Below, piece after piece: positions 1 to 11,588 of a stretch of 64,000 nt of DNA (positions are counted from its first letter, which is position 1; each line of letters begins with the position of its first letter). The notes under the pieces were generated by a model that saw only the letters and a list, made by a program, of their open reading frames with translations, did not search any database and was not told the DNA's origin. Source of the DNA: Pseudoalteromonas sp. DL-6 (GTDB lineage Bacteria > Pseudomonadota > Gammaproteobacteria > Enterobacterales > Alteromonadaceae); assembly GCF_004328665.1 (NCBI RefSeq), contig NZ_CP019770.1:1364001-1428000 (forward strand), given 5' to 3'. Position numbers and translations under genes: made by a program.

Positions 1-2
1 TT

Positions 3-287
3 GAGCCAATGCGAGAAAAGTTTATTGAAAAAATGCAGTCATCACTGGTGCAAATAAGCGACACCGACGATTTTAAAATACTATTAAGCGACATGTTAAC
101 CCAAAGCAATAACGCGGAAAGTTTGCATAACACGGTGCTTAAGTTAGTGGATGAACGCCTAGATGAACTCACCCCTAAAATGGTAAAAGAAATAATTCAA
201 ACCATGATCCGCGAGCACTTAGGCTGGCTCGTTGTTTGGGGTGGAGTATTTGGTGGCTTATTTGGTTTGTTGGCAGCGCTTATTTAA
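3..287 (+). CDS. DUF445-type membrane protein, C-terminal fragment
   Basis: The reading frame is already open at the left edge of the window with no start or stop before it, so this is the 3' end of a longer gene that begins outside; an ATG at 9 is internal. The last 20 or so residues form a glycine-rich hydrophobic segment (LGWLVVWGGVFGGLFGLLAAL) after a charged helical stretch, as at the C-terminus of DUF445 family inner-membrane proteins. The family has no settled biochemical role. The gene is followed directly by a strong hairpin. Assignment rests only on this short C-terminal pattern. Confidence 0.55.
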   Translation, partial: EPMREKFIEKMQSSLVQISDTDDFKILLSDMLTQSNNAESLHNTVLKLVDERLDELTPKMVKEIIQTMIREHLGWLVVWGGVFGGLFGLLAALI

Positions 288-295
288 TAATAAAT

Positions 296-332
296 ACACG
301 TTAAGCAGGTATTTAGAACCTGCTTAACGTGT
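296..332. terminator. 15-bp perfect inverted repeat, probable terminator hairpin
   Basis: ACACGTTAAGCAGGT (296-310) is repeated in exact inverse orientation at 318-332 with a 7-nt loop. It lies between the end of the DUF445-type gene (+) and the end of the DUF3718 gene (-), so it can serve both convergent transcripts. There is no long T-tract, so efficiency is uncertain. Confidence 0.6.
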
Positions 333-388
333 TTGACTCGAGTAAATTAAACGCATTCAAAACTCACGATTTTTAATTAGAACTCAGG

Positions 389-751
389 TTATTTAGACCC
401 CGCCATAATAACCACAAGCGGTTTGTTTACTTTCGCTAAATCTCTTATTGATGTACTGGTAGACGTTTCCATATTTAAAAATCGTGCTGATTTGTTTAAA
501 TCATAGAGCGCTACAAAATCACCCACTGATAAATCATTACAGAGTAATTTTTTACTAATTACATGTTTACTAATACGCAGATCTTTTATGGTTCTGTGAA
601 GTGTCAGTCTTTTGTTAGATGCAACTGCCATACAAGCTTGTGTACCAGGTGATGAGTCAGCGGCAATAAATGTGGTTGCCATTACAGGTGCTGTTAATGT
701 TGCTGCGCCTAATAATACAGTTGAATATAGTGTTGCTTTAAGAGAAATCAT
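389..751 (-). CDS. small secreted DUF3718-type protein
   Basis: A 120-residue protein starting MISLKATLYS, with a hydrophobic signal peptide probably cleaved after PVMA. The start at 751 is preferred over an in-frame ATG at 778 because AAAGAGG lies 7-8 nt upstream of it. The mature part has two cysteines about 30 residues apart (ACMAVASN and LLCND) with a basic helix between them, the pattern I associate with DUF3718, a family of small periplasmic proteins of Alteromonadales. Function is unknown. A second protein of the same kind, with the motif duplicated, is at 54911-55342. Confidence 0.6.
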   Translation of the reverse strand: MISLKATLYSTVLLGAATLTAPVMATTFIAADSSPGTQACMAVASNKRLTLHRTIKDLRISKHVISKKLLCNDLSVGDFVALYDLNKSARFLNMETSTSTSIRDLAKVNKPLVVIMAGSK

Positions 752-995
752 TGTGTTTGCCTCTTTGTTTATGTGCAACTTAAGTATTGCTTAATGTAGC
801 CAAAATGTTGTTAATTGAATGGGGCAAGCTGTAAGAAAATGTGTATGTAAATTGTGCTATTTTGTAGGTGTATGAAAAGTTGCTCATAAATAATTTATTT
901 TTGACACAGTTTAGCGTTTTCCTACTGAAATATTTTTTCAGACTGTTATTATCGCGCCCTAAATTTGTGGCATTTTATCTTTTTGGAGCGCAATT

Positions 996-1781
996 GTGAA
1001 TAAAACGTTAGCCAGTTACTACCAGCAAGCCTATGCGTGTGAGCAACAGCATTTTAACCAATGTTTTTATTGCGGCTGTGAAGCAACAGAGCGCGATCAT
1101 TGCCCGCCATTGCATATGCTACAAAGTATTATTGATCTAGGTGAAGAAGCTGACTTTGTTGCCATTGCAGCCTGTTACGAATGCCATGCATTACTTCACA
1201 ATGAGCGATTAATGACCATTGATGAGCGATTTAGCAAACTTAAAAAGAAATTATCTAATAAGTATGCAAAGCCTTTGCGTGTTTACAACATGTGGGAAGA
1301 AAACGAACTCGCTGACATGAGTGATGAATTTGCTCATAGTATTCAAGCCGGTATGAAACTCGGTAAAGAAGCTGCAGAGCGACTCGCTTTTACGGGGTTT
1401 AGTTACGCCACTGAGGAAGCACGTGTCACAGTGCGTGAAAAAACCAAAGAGTTTGATGTAGAAGGCACTGTATTTACCGACTTTAAAGAAGCGCTTAACT
1501 ATTGCATTAATGTTTTAAAGGTGCAAAAAAGTGATTTTTATAAAATTTTGGTGGAAGACTATCAAGGTGATTTTAATAAGGCATTGAGCCAATACAGACA
1601 TCGTCATGATAAAGTCACAGCCGCAAAAGATGGTAATACATTGATTAAAGATTTTTCAAAATTACATAAGCAAAACTCAGATTTTGTAACCCGAACGGTT
1701 AAACACTTTATCAGTAAAGATCCATCGCTCACCACCGAAGGAGCTCTGGATAAGCTTTATAACAATTATATAAAAAAATAA
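996..1781 (+). CDS. HNH-like zinc protein, function unknown
   Basis: A 261-residue cytosolic protein with GTG start (GGAG at 985-988). The first 70 residues carry a metal-site pattern: C23-x2-C26-x-C28, then D34-H35 followed by PP, then C60-x2-C63-H64 and H68. The CxxC...DHxPP...CxxCH arrangement resembles HNH endonuclease folds. No third conserved HNH histidine in an N-x8-H context is obvious beyond H68, so catalysis is not assured. The remaining 190 residues are charged and helical without a motif I recognise. It stands alone between divergent and downstream genes of unrelated function. I cannot assign a role. Confidence 0.5.
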   Translation: MNKTLASYYQQAYACEQQHFNQCFYCGCEATERDHCPPLHMLQSIIDLGEEADFVAIAACYECHALLHNERLMTIDERFSKLKKKLSNKYAKPLRVYNMWEENELADMSDEFAHSIQAGMKLGKEAAERLAFTGFSYATEEARVTVREKTKEFDVEGTVFTDFKEALNYCINVLKVQKSDFYKILVEDYQGDFNKALSQYRHRHDKVTAAKDGNTLIKDFSKLHKQNSDFVTRTVKHFISKDPSLTTEGALDKLYNNYIKK

Positions 1782-1881
1782 TTACAGAAACTCACCTTAA
1801 ATAACCGCCTTTTCACCTGTTTTTTTAGCTTTATGCGTTTGCTTTCGCTAAAGTAGTAAAAAAACAGGAGAACCTAAAAAC

Positions 1882-3264
1882 ATGCAAAAATTTGCTCCCT
1901 CATTGTTAGCTGTTGGTTTAGCAGCAGCACTTGTTGGTTGCCAAGAAAGCGGCCCACAAGATGACAAAGTAACCATTAATAAAAACCCATACCCAAGTAC
2001 TTATCAGCCAGTCGCGACATCAAGCACCTTGATCACTAATGCAACTGTATTAACAGGTACAGGTGAGCGTTTAGATGAAGCGGACGTACTGATTGTTGAC
2101 GGTAAAGTGCAGCAAGTTGGTAAAGATTTAACCGCTAATGCAGACACCACTATTGACGCGCAAGGTAAATGGGTAACACCAGGCATTATTGACGTTCATT
2201 CACATTTAGGTGCTTATCCAAACCCATCGGTTGAGTCTCATCAAGATGGTAACGAGATGACCAGCCCTAATACGGCAGAAGTATGGGTTGAGCATTCAAT
2301 TTGGCCACAAGATCCAGGTTTTAATCGTGCACGTGAAGGCGGTATTACGTCATTACAAATATTACCTGGTTCAGCTAATTTATTTGGTGGACGCGGCGTT
2401 ACGCTTAAAAATGTACCGGCTCACACCATGCAAGGGATGAAATTTCCTGATGCGCCATACGGTTTAAAAATGGCCTGTGGTGAAAATCCTAAACGTGTTT
2501 ACGGTCGAAAAGGTGTATTGCCGATGACACGTATGGGTAATATGGCAGGTTATCGCACAGCATGGATTGGCGCGCAAGAATATAAGCGTGAGTGGGATAA
2601 ATACGATGCTGATTACGCTGCGGGTAAAAACCCAGAAGCTCCACATCGCGATATTAAATACGATACATTACGCGGTGTTTTAGAAGGTGACGTTCGTATT
2701 CATAATCACTGCTACAAAGCAGAAGAAATGGCGATGATGATCGACCTTTCAAAAGAGTTTAATTACCATGCCGGCACATTCCATCACGGTATTGAAGCCT
2801 ATAAAATTGCTGATTTACTGGCTGAAAACGGCTCGTGTGCTGCACTTTGGCCAGACTGGTGGGGCTTTAAAATGGAAGCCTACGATATGGTACAAGAGAA
2901 CGTAGCTATTGTTGATGCCGTTAAAAACTCATGTGCCGTTGTGCACTCAGATTCTGACACGACGATTCAACGCTTAAACCAAGAAGCAGCGAAAGTAATG
3001 TACAGTGCAAACCAAAATGGGTTTGATATTTCTGAGCAGCATGCAATTAAGTGGATCACAGCTAACGCCGCTAAATCGTTAGGTATTGAAGATAAAACAG
3101 GCTCACTTGAAACAGGTAAACAAGCTGATGTTGTTATTTGGAATCAAAGCCCGTTTAGTGTTTATGCAAAAGCAGAGCAAGTGTTTGTTGATGGTGCAAA
3201 AGTTTACGATAGAAACGATAGCGCATTCCAAGCACAAAGTGATTTTATGTTAGGTCAACAATAA
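1882..3264 (+). CDS. exported lipoprotein amidohydrolase, complete active site
   Basis: A 460-residue metal-dependent amidohydrolase with an N-terminal lipoprotein signal (lipobox LVGC, Cys20), so it should be anchored in the envelope. The metal site looks complete: H106-x-H108 in DVHSHLG, histidines at 274/276 and 301/302, and D357 in VHSDSD. The C-terminal GSLETGKQADVVIW stretch is the usual closing strand of imidazolonepropionase-like amidohydrolases. Substrate unknown; related marine proteins are annotated as imidazolonepropionase- or prolidase-like. It is followed 12 nt later by a paralogue (3277-4518) that has lost these ligands, so the two are probably co-expressed and may form one complex. 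Confidence 0.8.
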   Translation: MQKFAPSLLAVGLAAALVGCQESGPQDDKVTINKNPYPSTYQPVATSSTLITNATVLTGTGERLDEADVLIVDGKVQQVGKDLTANADTTIDAQGKWVTPGIIDVHSHLGAYPNPSVESHQDGNEMTSPNTAEVWVEHSIWPQDPGFNRAREGGITSLQILPGSANLFGGRGVTLKNVPAHTMQGMKFPDAPYGLKMACGENPKRVYGRKGVLPMTRMGNMAGYRTAWIGAQEYKREWDKYDADYAAGKNPEAPHRDIKYDTLRGVLEGDVRIHNHCYKAEEMAMMIDLSKEFNYHAGTFHHGIEAYKIADLLAENGSCAALWPDWWGFKMEAYDMVQENVAIVDAVKNSCAVVHSDSDTTIQRLNQEAAKVMYSANQNGFDISEQHAIKWITANAAKSLGIEDKTGSLETGKQADVVIWNQSPFSVYAKAEQVFVDGAKVYDRNDSAFQAQSDFMLGQQ

Positions 3265-3276
3265 GGAGCACCCAGA

Positions 3277-4518
3277 ATGAAAAAATTATCATGTTCGTTT
3301 TCGCTTTCTCTGGTTGCTGCAGGGCTATTAGCATCGGGTACCGTGAGCGCAGAGTCACTGGCAATTATTAATGCAACTTTGCATACATCTTCAGAGCAAG
3401 GTGTATTAGAAGGAGCTAGCATAGTTATGAATGATGGCAAAATCACTGCCATTAACCCTAGCGATGTTAAAGCTGACAAAGTTATTGATGCTAAAGGTCA
3501 AATAGTGACCCCAGGTTTTATTGCCAGTGTAAATCAACTTGGCTTAGTTGAAGTAGGTGCGGTTGCCGGTTCTCGCGATGCAGGAGAAGAAAAAGCAGGT
3601 ATTGATTTTGATGCAAGCTTGGCATTTAACCCTCGTTCAACTTTAATCCCTTATGCACGCAAAGGTGGTATTACTCGCGATTTGATCACCCCGTACGGTG
3701 GCGATAGTATTTTTGCAGGCCTAGCAAGTGTTGTCGATTTAAGCGGCAGCTTTGAAAGCGTAAATAAAAAGCAAGCAGCACTAGTGATTCATTTGGGTGA
3801 GCGTAGCAAAGGCTCTCGTGCTTTTACCCTGCAAACGCTCATTAAAAAATTAGATGAGCATCAAACTAAAGCAAGCAAAGAAGCCAAAAAAGACGACGCT
3901 AAGCCAAGTGCTGAAGACACCATAATGGCTAAAGTACTTAAAGGTGACATGCCGGTACTGATCAGTGTATCGCGTGCAGCAGATATTGTTGAATTAATAA
4001 AAGTAAAACAGCAATTTGGTATCAATATTGTACTTAATGGTGTGCAAGATGCCGTTGTAGTTAAAGATCGAATCGCTAAAGCTGGCATTCCGGTGATTAT
4101 CAGTGCTATGGATAACTTACCAGGCAGTTTCGACTCACTTAATGCAAGCTTAAATAATGCCGGAATACTAGAAAAAGCCGGTGTTAAAGTGCTATTAACT
4201 GTGGGTGGTGACGCAAGTCACAATGTTTACCAGCTTCGCTACGATGCCGGTAATGCAGTGTCTTACGGTATGAGTCAACAAGGCGCATTAAAAGCCATGA
4301 CCTCGAATGTAGCTGATGTATTTGGTATTAATGCCGGTAGCTTAGAAGTAGGTAAAGCCGCTGATGTTGTTATGTGGAGTAACGACCCGTTTGAGCTGAG
4401 CAGCCACGTGAATAAAATGTTTATCAATGGTGTTGAGGTTAGTACTGAATCTCGCCAAGATAAACTGCGTGAGCGCTATACAACAGAATCGAACATGCCA
4501 CGCGCATACACAAAATAA
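3277..4518 (+). CDS. secreted amidohydrolase paralogue, metal site lost
   Basis: A 413-residue protein with a signal peptide (cleavage near TVSA-ES). It keeps the amidohydrolase N- and C-terminal signatures (IVTPGFI; GSLEVGKAADVVMWSNDPF) but the HxH motif is replaced by N86-Q87-L88 in ASVNQL, and the later histidine positions read ISVSRAAD and IISAMDN. Only the final aspartate region (GGDASH) is kept. It therefore probably binds no metal and is a pseudoenzyme or partner subunit of the upstream amidohydrolase, 12 nt away in the same operon. The gene is intact, with good codon use and its own ribosome site (AAGGAG), so it is not a decaying pseudogene. Confidence 0.75.
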   Translation: MKKLSCSFSLSLVAAGLLASGTVSAESLAIINATLHTSSEQGVLEGASIVMNDGKITAINPSDVKADKVIDAKGQIVTPGFIASVNQLGLVEVGAVAGSRDAGEEKAGIDFDASLAFNPRSTLIPYARKGGITRDLITPYGGDSIFAGLASVVDLSGSFESVNKKQAALVIHLGERSKGSRAFTLQTLIKKLDEHQTKASKEAKKDDAKPSAEDTIMAKVLKGDMPVLISVSRAADIVELIKVKQQFGINIVLNGVQDAVVVKDRIAKAGIPVIISAMDNLPGSFDSLNASLNNAGILEKAGVKVLLTVGGDASHNVYQLRYDAGNAVSYGMSQQGALKAMTSNVADVFGINAGSLEVGKAADVVMWSNDPFELSSHVNKMFINGVEVSTESRQDKLRERYTTESNMPRAYTK

Positions 4519-4536
4519 ACTTTTTAAGTTGAATTT

Positions 4537-4562
4537 AAAAGGCCGCATTAGCGGCCTTTTTT
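4537..4562 (+). terminator. rho-independent terminator of the amidohydrolase pair
   Basis: AAAAGGCCGC-ATTA-GCGGCCTTTTTT, a GC-rich stem with a 4-nt loop and T-tract, 19 nt after the second amidohydrolase stop. Confidence 0.85.
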
Positions 4563-4585
4563 ACGAACACCTTTCGCCTAAGCAC

Positions 4586-4612
4586 AAAAAAGGCGCTCTG
4601 TGAGCGCCTTTT
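4586..4612. terminator. terminator of icd (bidirectional)
   Basis: AAGGCGCTC-TGT-GAGCGCCTT stem with A-tract on the left (T-tract for the minus strand) and TTTT on the right. It lies just past the icd stop on the minus strand and back-to-back with the previous terminator. Confidence 0.85.
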
Positions 4613-4628
4613 CGTTCATTTAACTGAT

Positions 4629-7304
<2,676 letters not shown>

Positions 7305-7523
7305 TCACTCTATAATATCGCCGTTAGGGGCTATATTAGTAGCGTGTAGACCTTTAGGGCCCTGTTGTAATTCGAAGGTAACATCTTGACCAGCTTTAAG
7401 TGTCTTGTATCCGTCCATTACAATAGTGGAGTAATGAGCAAAAATGTCGTTCTCGCAACCGTCTTCTACGATGAAACCAAAACCTTTGGCGTTGTTGAAC
7501 CATTTGACTTTACCACAAGCCAT
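7305..7523 (-). CDS. cspD: CspD-type cold-shock domain protein
   Basis: A 72-residue single cold-shock domain protein with RNP1 KGFGFIVEDG and the second nucleic-acid motif DIFAHYSTI. The YKTLKAGQDVTFELQQGPKGLHATNI core is typical of the CspD branch, which in Escherichia coli inhibits replication in stationary phase. The position divergent from clpS-clpA is the conserved cspD/clpS arrangement, which supports CspD rather than CspA. Single-stranded nucleic acid binding is family knowledge; the replication role here is inference. Confidence 0.88.
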   Translation of the reverse strand: MACGKVKWFNNAKGFGFIVEDGCENDIFAHYSTIVMDGYKTLKAGQDVTFELQQGPKGLHATNIAPNGDIIE

Positions 7524-7723
7524 ACTTCTACATCCTTCTATAAGTTGACTAATTTAGTTATCCTAAACTGTATTGTTTGCTAGACTGACTAAGGTTTAAT
7601 CAATCACCATTTGACTGTAGTTTATTTAAGCAACCAGTCAAGTGTTTTAGGTTATTTTTTAACATTTTATTTATTTTTTTATTCAAGTTTGCTTGAGTTA
7701 CAAAGACAAGACTATATTTAATT

Positions 7724-8041
7724 ATGAGTGGTATGAAAGATTCTGGTGTTATCGACACCGTTCGCGATAGTGAAAAGCAAAAGTTGCAGCCACCGCGAAA
7801 ATATAAAGTTGTGTTAAACAACGATGATTACACGCCGATGGATTTTGTAATAGAGATCTTAATGACGTTTTTTAATATGGATAGCGATAGAGCAACTGAT
7901 GTGATGCTGCAAATACATCAGCAAGGTAAGGGCATATGTGGTGTTTACAGCGCCGATGTAGCACATACCAAGGCTGAGCAAGTTAACCGCTACTCAAGGG
8001 ATAACGAGCATCCACTGCTATGTAGTTGTGAGCAGGAATAA
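7724..8041 (+). CDS. clpS: ATP-dependent Clp protease adaptor ClpS
   Basis: A 105-residue adaptor that delivers N-degron substrates to ClpAP. The [14 protein letters not shown] segment contains the N-end residue pocket, and the HPLLCSCE tail closes the domain. No good ribosome site precedes ATG 7724, while a possible -10 (TATATT, 7713-7718) ends only 5 nt upstream, so the message could be leaderless, or translation may begin at ATG 7733. It sits 68 nt before clpA and across from bpt and aat, which make substrates for it. Confidence 0.93.
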   Translation: MSGMKDSGVIDTVRDSEKQKLQPPRKYKVVLNNDDYTPMDFVIEILMTFFNMDSDRATDVMLQIHQQGKGICGVYSADVAHTKAEQVNRYSRDNEHPLLCSCEQE

Positions 8042-8109
8042 ATACCACAAAGGTGAACTTTCATCTTTGAAGTGCGGTATAAAATTATTATCTCTGTAAG
8101 GGGTTGCCA

Positions 8110-10371
8110 ATGCTAAATAAAGACTTAGAACTAACTTTGAACACCGCGTTTCGTGAAGCGCGTACACGTCGTCATGAGTTTATGACCGTAGAGCATCTTT
8201 TACTCGCTCTACTCGACAATCCATCAGCTGGAGAAGCGCTCAATGCGTGTGGTGTTGACGTTTCTGGATTAAAAACAGAGTTACTTGAATTTATTGATGA
8301 AACCACACCGGTTATTCCCGATTTAGAAGAAGAACGCGAAACTCAACCAACACTTGGTTTTCAGCGTGTATTACAGCGCGCGGTATTTCATGTGCAATCT
8401 TCGGGCAAAAATGAAGTAACCGGCGTGAATGTGCTGGTGGCTATTTTTTCTGAACAAGAAAGCCAAGCCGTGTATTTACTTAAAAAGAATGATATTTCTC
8501 GTCTTGATATTGTTAACTTTATTTCTCATGGGATTGCCAAAGGTGACGACGAATTAGGCGATGACACCGACGATATACATGAAGAAGTTCAAGAGGTTGC
8601 CAGTGAAGAAGCGAGCAAGCTCGACAGCTTTACTACGAACCTTAATATACAGGCTACAGAGGGTAACATTGACCCGCTTGTTGGACGTGACAGTGAAGTA
8701 GAGCGCACGGTACAAGTACTGTGTCGTCGCAAAAAGAATAACCCATTACTGGTTGGTGAAGCCGGCGTAGGTAAAACCGCTATTGCTGAGGGTTTAGCCT
8801 ATCGAATTGTTAACGAACAAGTGCCTGAAGTCATTGCTGATGCGGTTGTATACTCTTTAGATATGGGCGCGTTACTTGCCGGTACCAAATACCGAGGCGA
8901 TTTTGAGAAGCGCTTTAAAAGCTTATTAAAAGAGCTGCAAGCTAAACCAGGCTCTATTTTATTTATTGATGAAATTCACACCATCATTGGTGCAGGTGCT
9001 GCATCAGGTGGGGTAATGGATGCCTCAAACTTAATTAAACCGCTACTTTCAAGTGGGCAATTACGTTGTATGGGTTCAACGACTTACGGCGAGTATAAGA
9101 ATATTTTTGAAAAAGATCGTGCCTTGGTACGTCGCTTTCAAAAAATTGATGTGCTTGAACCTAGCGTTGAAGACACCACTAAAATTCTTAACGGCTTAAA
9201 AGAGCGTTATGAAGCACACCATGGTATTCGTTACACGCAAAAAGCGTTGAAAGCAGCCGCAGAGCTTAGTGCTAAGTATATTAATGAACGTCATTTGCCT
9301 GATAAAGCGATTGATGTGATTGATGAAGCGGGCGCAAGCCAACGTTTACTGCCTACCTCTAAACGTAAAAAAACCATTAACGTTGCTGATATCGAGTTGA
9401 TTGTCTCTAAAATGGCACGTATTCCGCCACAAAATGTATCATCGTCTGATAAAGAAACGCTTAAAAACTTAGACCGGAATTTAAAAATGCTGGTGTTTGG
9501 GCAAGATCAGTCTATTGATGCATTAACTTCTGCTATTCGTTTATCTCGCTCAGGTTTAGCGAACGAGAACAAACCGGTTGGTTCATTCTTATTTGCAGGC
9601 CCAACAGGGGTAGGTAAAACAGAGGTTACCAAGCAATTAGCTAAGTGCATGGGTGTTGAGTTTATTCGTTTTGATATGTCTGAATACGTTGAGCGCCATG
9701 CGGTGAGCCGTTTAATTGGTGCGCCTCCGGGTTATGTAGGTTTTGAGCAAGGCGGCTTATTAACAGAAGCGGTGATTAAAAACCCACATGCAGTGGTATT
9801 ACTGGATGAAATTGAAAAAGCGCATCCTGATATATACAACATTTTATTACAAGTTATGGATCACGGTACGCTAACTGATAACAACGGCCGTAAAGCCGAC
9901 TTTAGAAATGTCGTGGTGGTGATGACTACCAATGCCGGCGTACAAGAAACCACACGTAAGTCGATTGGCTTTAGTGAGCAAGACCATACACACGATGCGA
10001 TGGGTGAAATTAATAAAGTATTTTCACCTGAATTTAGAAACCGCTTAGATAACATTATTTGGTTTAATCACCTCGATAAAGAAGTTATTTTACAAGTGGT
10101 TGATAAGTTTGTTGTGGAGCTTCAAGCGCAACTGGATAAGAAGTCAGTTAACCTTGAGCTTACCTCTAAAGCACGTGAATGGTTGGCTGACAAAGGCTAT
10201 GATAAAGCAATGGGCGCGCGTCCCATGGCACGTGTTATCCAAGAAGATCTTAAAAAGCAATTGGCAAACGAAATACTGTTTGGTGAGCTAATTTCTGGCG
10301 GTACGGTAAAAGTATCGGTTAAAGATAAAAAGCTGCGTTTTGATTACGAGAGTAACTTAACGCCAGCCTAA
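8110..10371 (+). CDS. clpA: ATP-dependent Clp protease ATP-binding subunit ClpA
   Basis: A 753-residue Hsp100 unfoldase: an N-terminal Clp-N double repeat that binds ClpS (residues 1-145), then two AAA+ modules with Walker A motifs GEAGVGKT (about 217) and GPTGVGKT (about 498). The loop KSIGFSEQ carries an IGF tripeptide, the ClpP-docking signal. ATG 8110 is chosen over an in-frame TTG at 8104 because AAGGGG lies at the right distance and MLNKDLEL matches family N-termini. It works with ClpP, which is not in this window. Confidence 0.96.
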   Translation: MLNKDLELTLNTAFREARTRRHEFMTVEHLLLALLDNPSAGEALNACGVDVSGLKTELLEFIDETTPVIPDLEEERETQPTLGFQRVLQRAVFHVQSSGKNEVTGVNVLVAIFSEQESQAVYLLKKNDISRLDIVNFISHGIAKGDDELGDDTDDIHEEVQEVASEEASKLDSFTTNLNIQATEGNIDPLVGRDSEVERTVQVLCRRKKNNPLLVGEAGVGKTAIAEGLAYRIVNEQVPEVIADAVVYSLDMGALLAGTKYRGDFEKRFKSLLKELQAKPGSILFIDEIHTIIGAGAASGGVMDASNLIKPLLSSGQLRCMGSTTYGEYKNIFEKDRALVRRFQKIDVLEPSVEDTTKILNGLKERYEAHHGIRYTQKALKAAAELSAKYINERHLPDKAIDVIDEAGASQRLLPTSKRKKTINVADIELIVSKMARIPPQNVSSSDKETLKNLDRNLKMLVFGQDQSIDALTSAIRLSRSGLANENKPVGSFLFAGPTGVGKTEVTKQLAKCMGVEFIRFDMSEYVERHAVSRLIGAPPGYVGFEQGGLLTEAVIKNPHAVVLLDEIEKAHPDIYNILLQVMDHGTLTDNNGRKADFRNVVVVMTTNAGVQETTRKSIGFSEQDHTHDAMGEINKVFSPEFRNRLDNIIWFNHLDKEVILQVVDKFVVELQAQLDKKSVNLELTSKAREWLADKGYDKAMGARPMARVIQEDLKKQLANEILFGELISGGTVKVSVKDKKLRFDYESNLTPA

Positions 10372-10392
10372 CCTAAAAATAGTTAGCGATTT

Positions 10393-10422
10393 AAAAAAGC
10401 CTGCTTTGCGCAGGCTTTTTTT
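10393..10422 (+). terminator. clpA terminator
   Basis: GCCTGC (10399-10404) - TTTGC - GCAGGC (10410-10415) followed by seven T residues, 22 nt after the clpA stop. Confidence 0.88.
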
Positions 10423-10444
10423 ATTTGCCAAAGAAATAGGCAAC

Positions 10445-10472
10445 AAAAAACCCAGCAAAGGCTGGGTTTTTT
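10445..10472. terminator. second, bidirectional terminator between clpA and infA
   Basis: AAAAAACCCAGC-AAAG-GCTGGGTTTTTT. The A-tract and T-tract on either side allow it to act for clpA (+) and for the infA transcript (-). Confidence 0.8.
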
Positions 10473-10522
10473 GTTTATTAAATGTAATTACTGGCTACTA
10501 CCATTAATTACATTTAATAAAC
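10473..10522. repeat. 18-bp perfect inverted repeat
   Basis: GTTTATTAAATGTAATTA at 10473-10490 is exactly repeated in inverse orientation at 10505-10522 with a 14-nt spacer (CTGGCTACTACCAT). It is AT-rich without a T-tract, and lies between the clpA terminators and infA. In E. coli this gap holds serW; no tRNA is visible here. It may be a folded 3' UTR of the infA transcript or a protein-binding palindrome. Confidence 0.8.
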
Positions 10523-10574
10523 GCTTAAAGCTAGTTTTCACTAGCCAAAAACTAAATCTCGTTTACGCACTTAC

Positions 10575-10811
<237 letters not shown>

Positions 10812-10883
10812 TTAATAGTTAAACGCTGCAGATTTTGCCCAAAATACGCCAATAAGTAAAGGCGCAGGGGCTATTTTTGTAAA

Positions 10884-11588
10884 TTAAATAGCCACCCACT
10901 GGTCATTGAGCTGTTTTTGGGCGGGTAAAAACTGGGTTTTATACTTCATTTTGTCACATTCATCTATTTGATAGCCTAAATAAACAAACTGTTTGCGCTG
11001 CTGTTTAGCAAATTTAAGCTGCTGTAATATCATTACAGTGCCTAAACTAAAGTGTTCGTAGTCAGGGTCAAAAAATGTATAAATAGCCGAAATAGCGTTG
11101 TCCATACAATCAGTTACAGCAACGGCCACTAAGTTTTCTTGATCCCAAAGCTCTATAAAGGTGATGGTTAACCAGCTACAAAACAAAAAGCTTTGAAATT
11201 GTGATTTATCAGGTGGATACATAGAACCGTCTTTATGACGTAAACTAATGTATTTACTGTAAAGTGGATAGTATTGTTCGCGTTCAACTTGAGAATATTT
11301 TACCTCAAAGCGGTTTTTTGCTTTGTTAAGTTTACGTTTTTGCGATTTTGTAGGGATAAACTCATCAGCTAAAACGCGCACAGAACTACACGCGCTGCAA
11401 ATAGGGCAGTGCGGACGGTAAATTTGGTTACCACTGCGACGAAAGCCCAATCCTAATAACGACTCAAACTTATTGCTGCTATAACAACTTGGATCGAGTA
11501 TCACCAGCAGTTGCTCTTGGCGATCTGGCAAGTAACTGCATTCAAATGGTTGGCTTAGGCCTATACGAGCTGGAAGTTGTTCATTCAT
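10884..11588 (-). CDS. bpt: aspartate/glutamate leucyltransferase Bpt
   Basis: A 234-residue member of the bacterial arginyl-transferase-like family. CSYLPDRQEQ near the N-terminus and the CPICSACSSVRV cysteine cluster around residues 60-71 are the usual conserved cysteines. Family knowledge: Bpt moves leucine from Leu-tRNA to proteins with N-terminal Asp or Glu, making type-2 N-degrons. Its start overlaps the 3' end of aat by 8 nt, so the two transferases are translationally coupled, and ClpS-ClpA, which degrade their products, are encoded convergently next door. Confidence 0.9.
   Translation of the reverse strand: MNEQLPARIGLSQPFECSYLPDRQEQLLVILDPSCYSSNKFESLLGLGFRRSGNQIYRPHCPICSACSSVRVLADEFIPTKSQKRKLNKAKNRFEVKYSQVEREQYYPLYSKYISLRHKDGSMYPPDKSQFQSFLFCSWLTITFIELWDQENLVAVAVTDCMDNAISAIYTFFDPDYEHFSLGTVMILQQLKFAKQQRKQFVYLGYQIDECDKMKYKTQFLPAQKQLNDQWVAI

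Noticed and set aside
612..794. Short plus-strand frame over the DUF3718 gene
   Set aside because: It is antisense to a signal-peptide gene with a good ribosome site and has no features of its own.
901..952. TTGACA at 901-906 as the -35 of a promoter for the HNH-like gene
   Set aside because: No good -10 lies 16-18 nt downstream (best is TACTGA); TATTAT at 947-952 is too far away.
10523..10574. tRNA-Ser gene (serW position in E. coli)
   Set aside because: No cloverleaf, CCA end or T-loop sequence could be found; only a small GCTAG/CTAGC stem.
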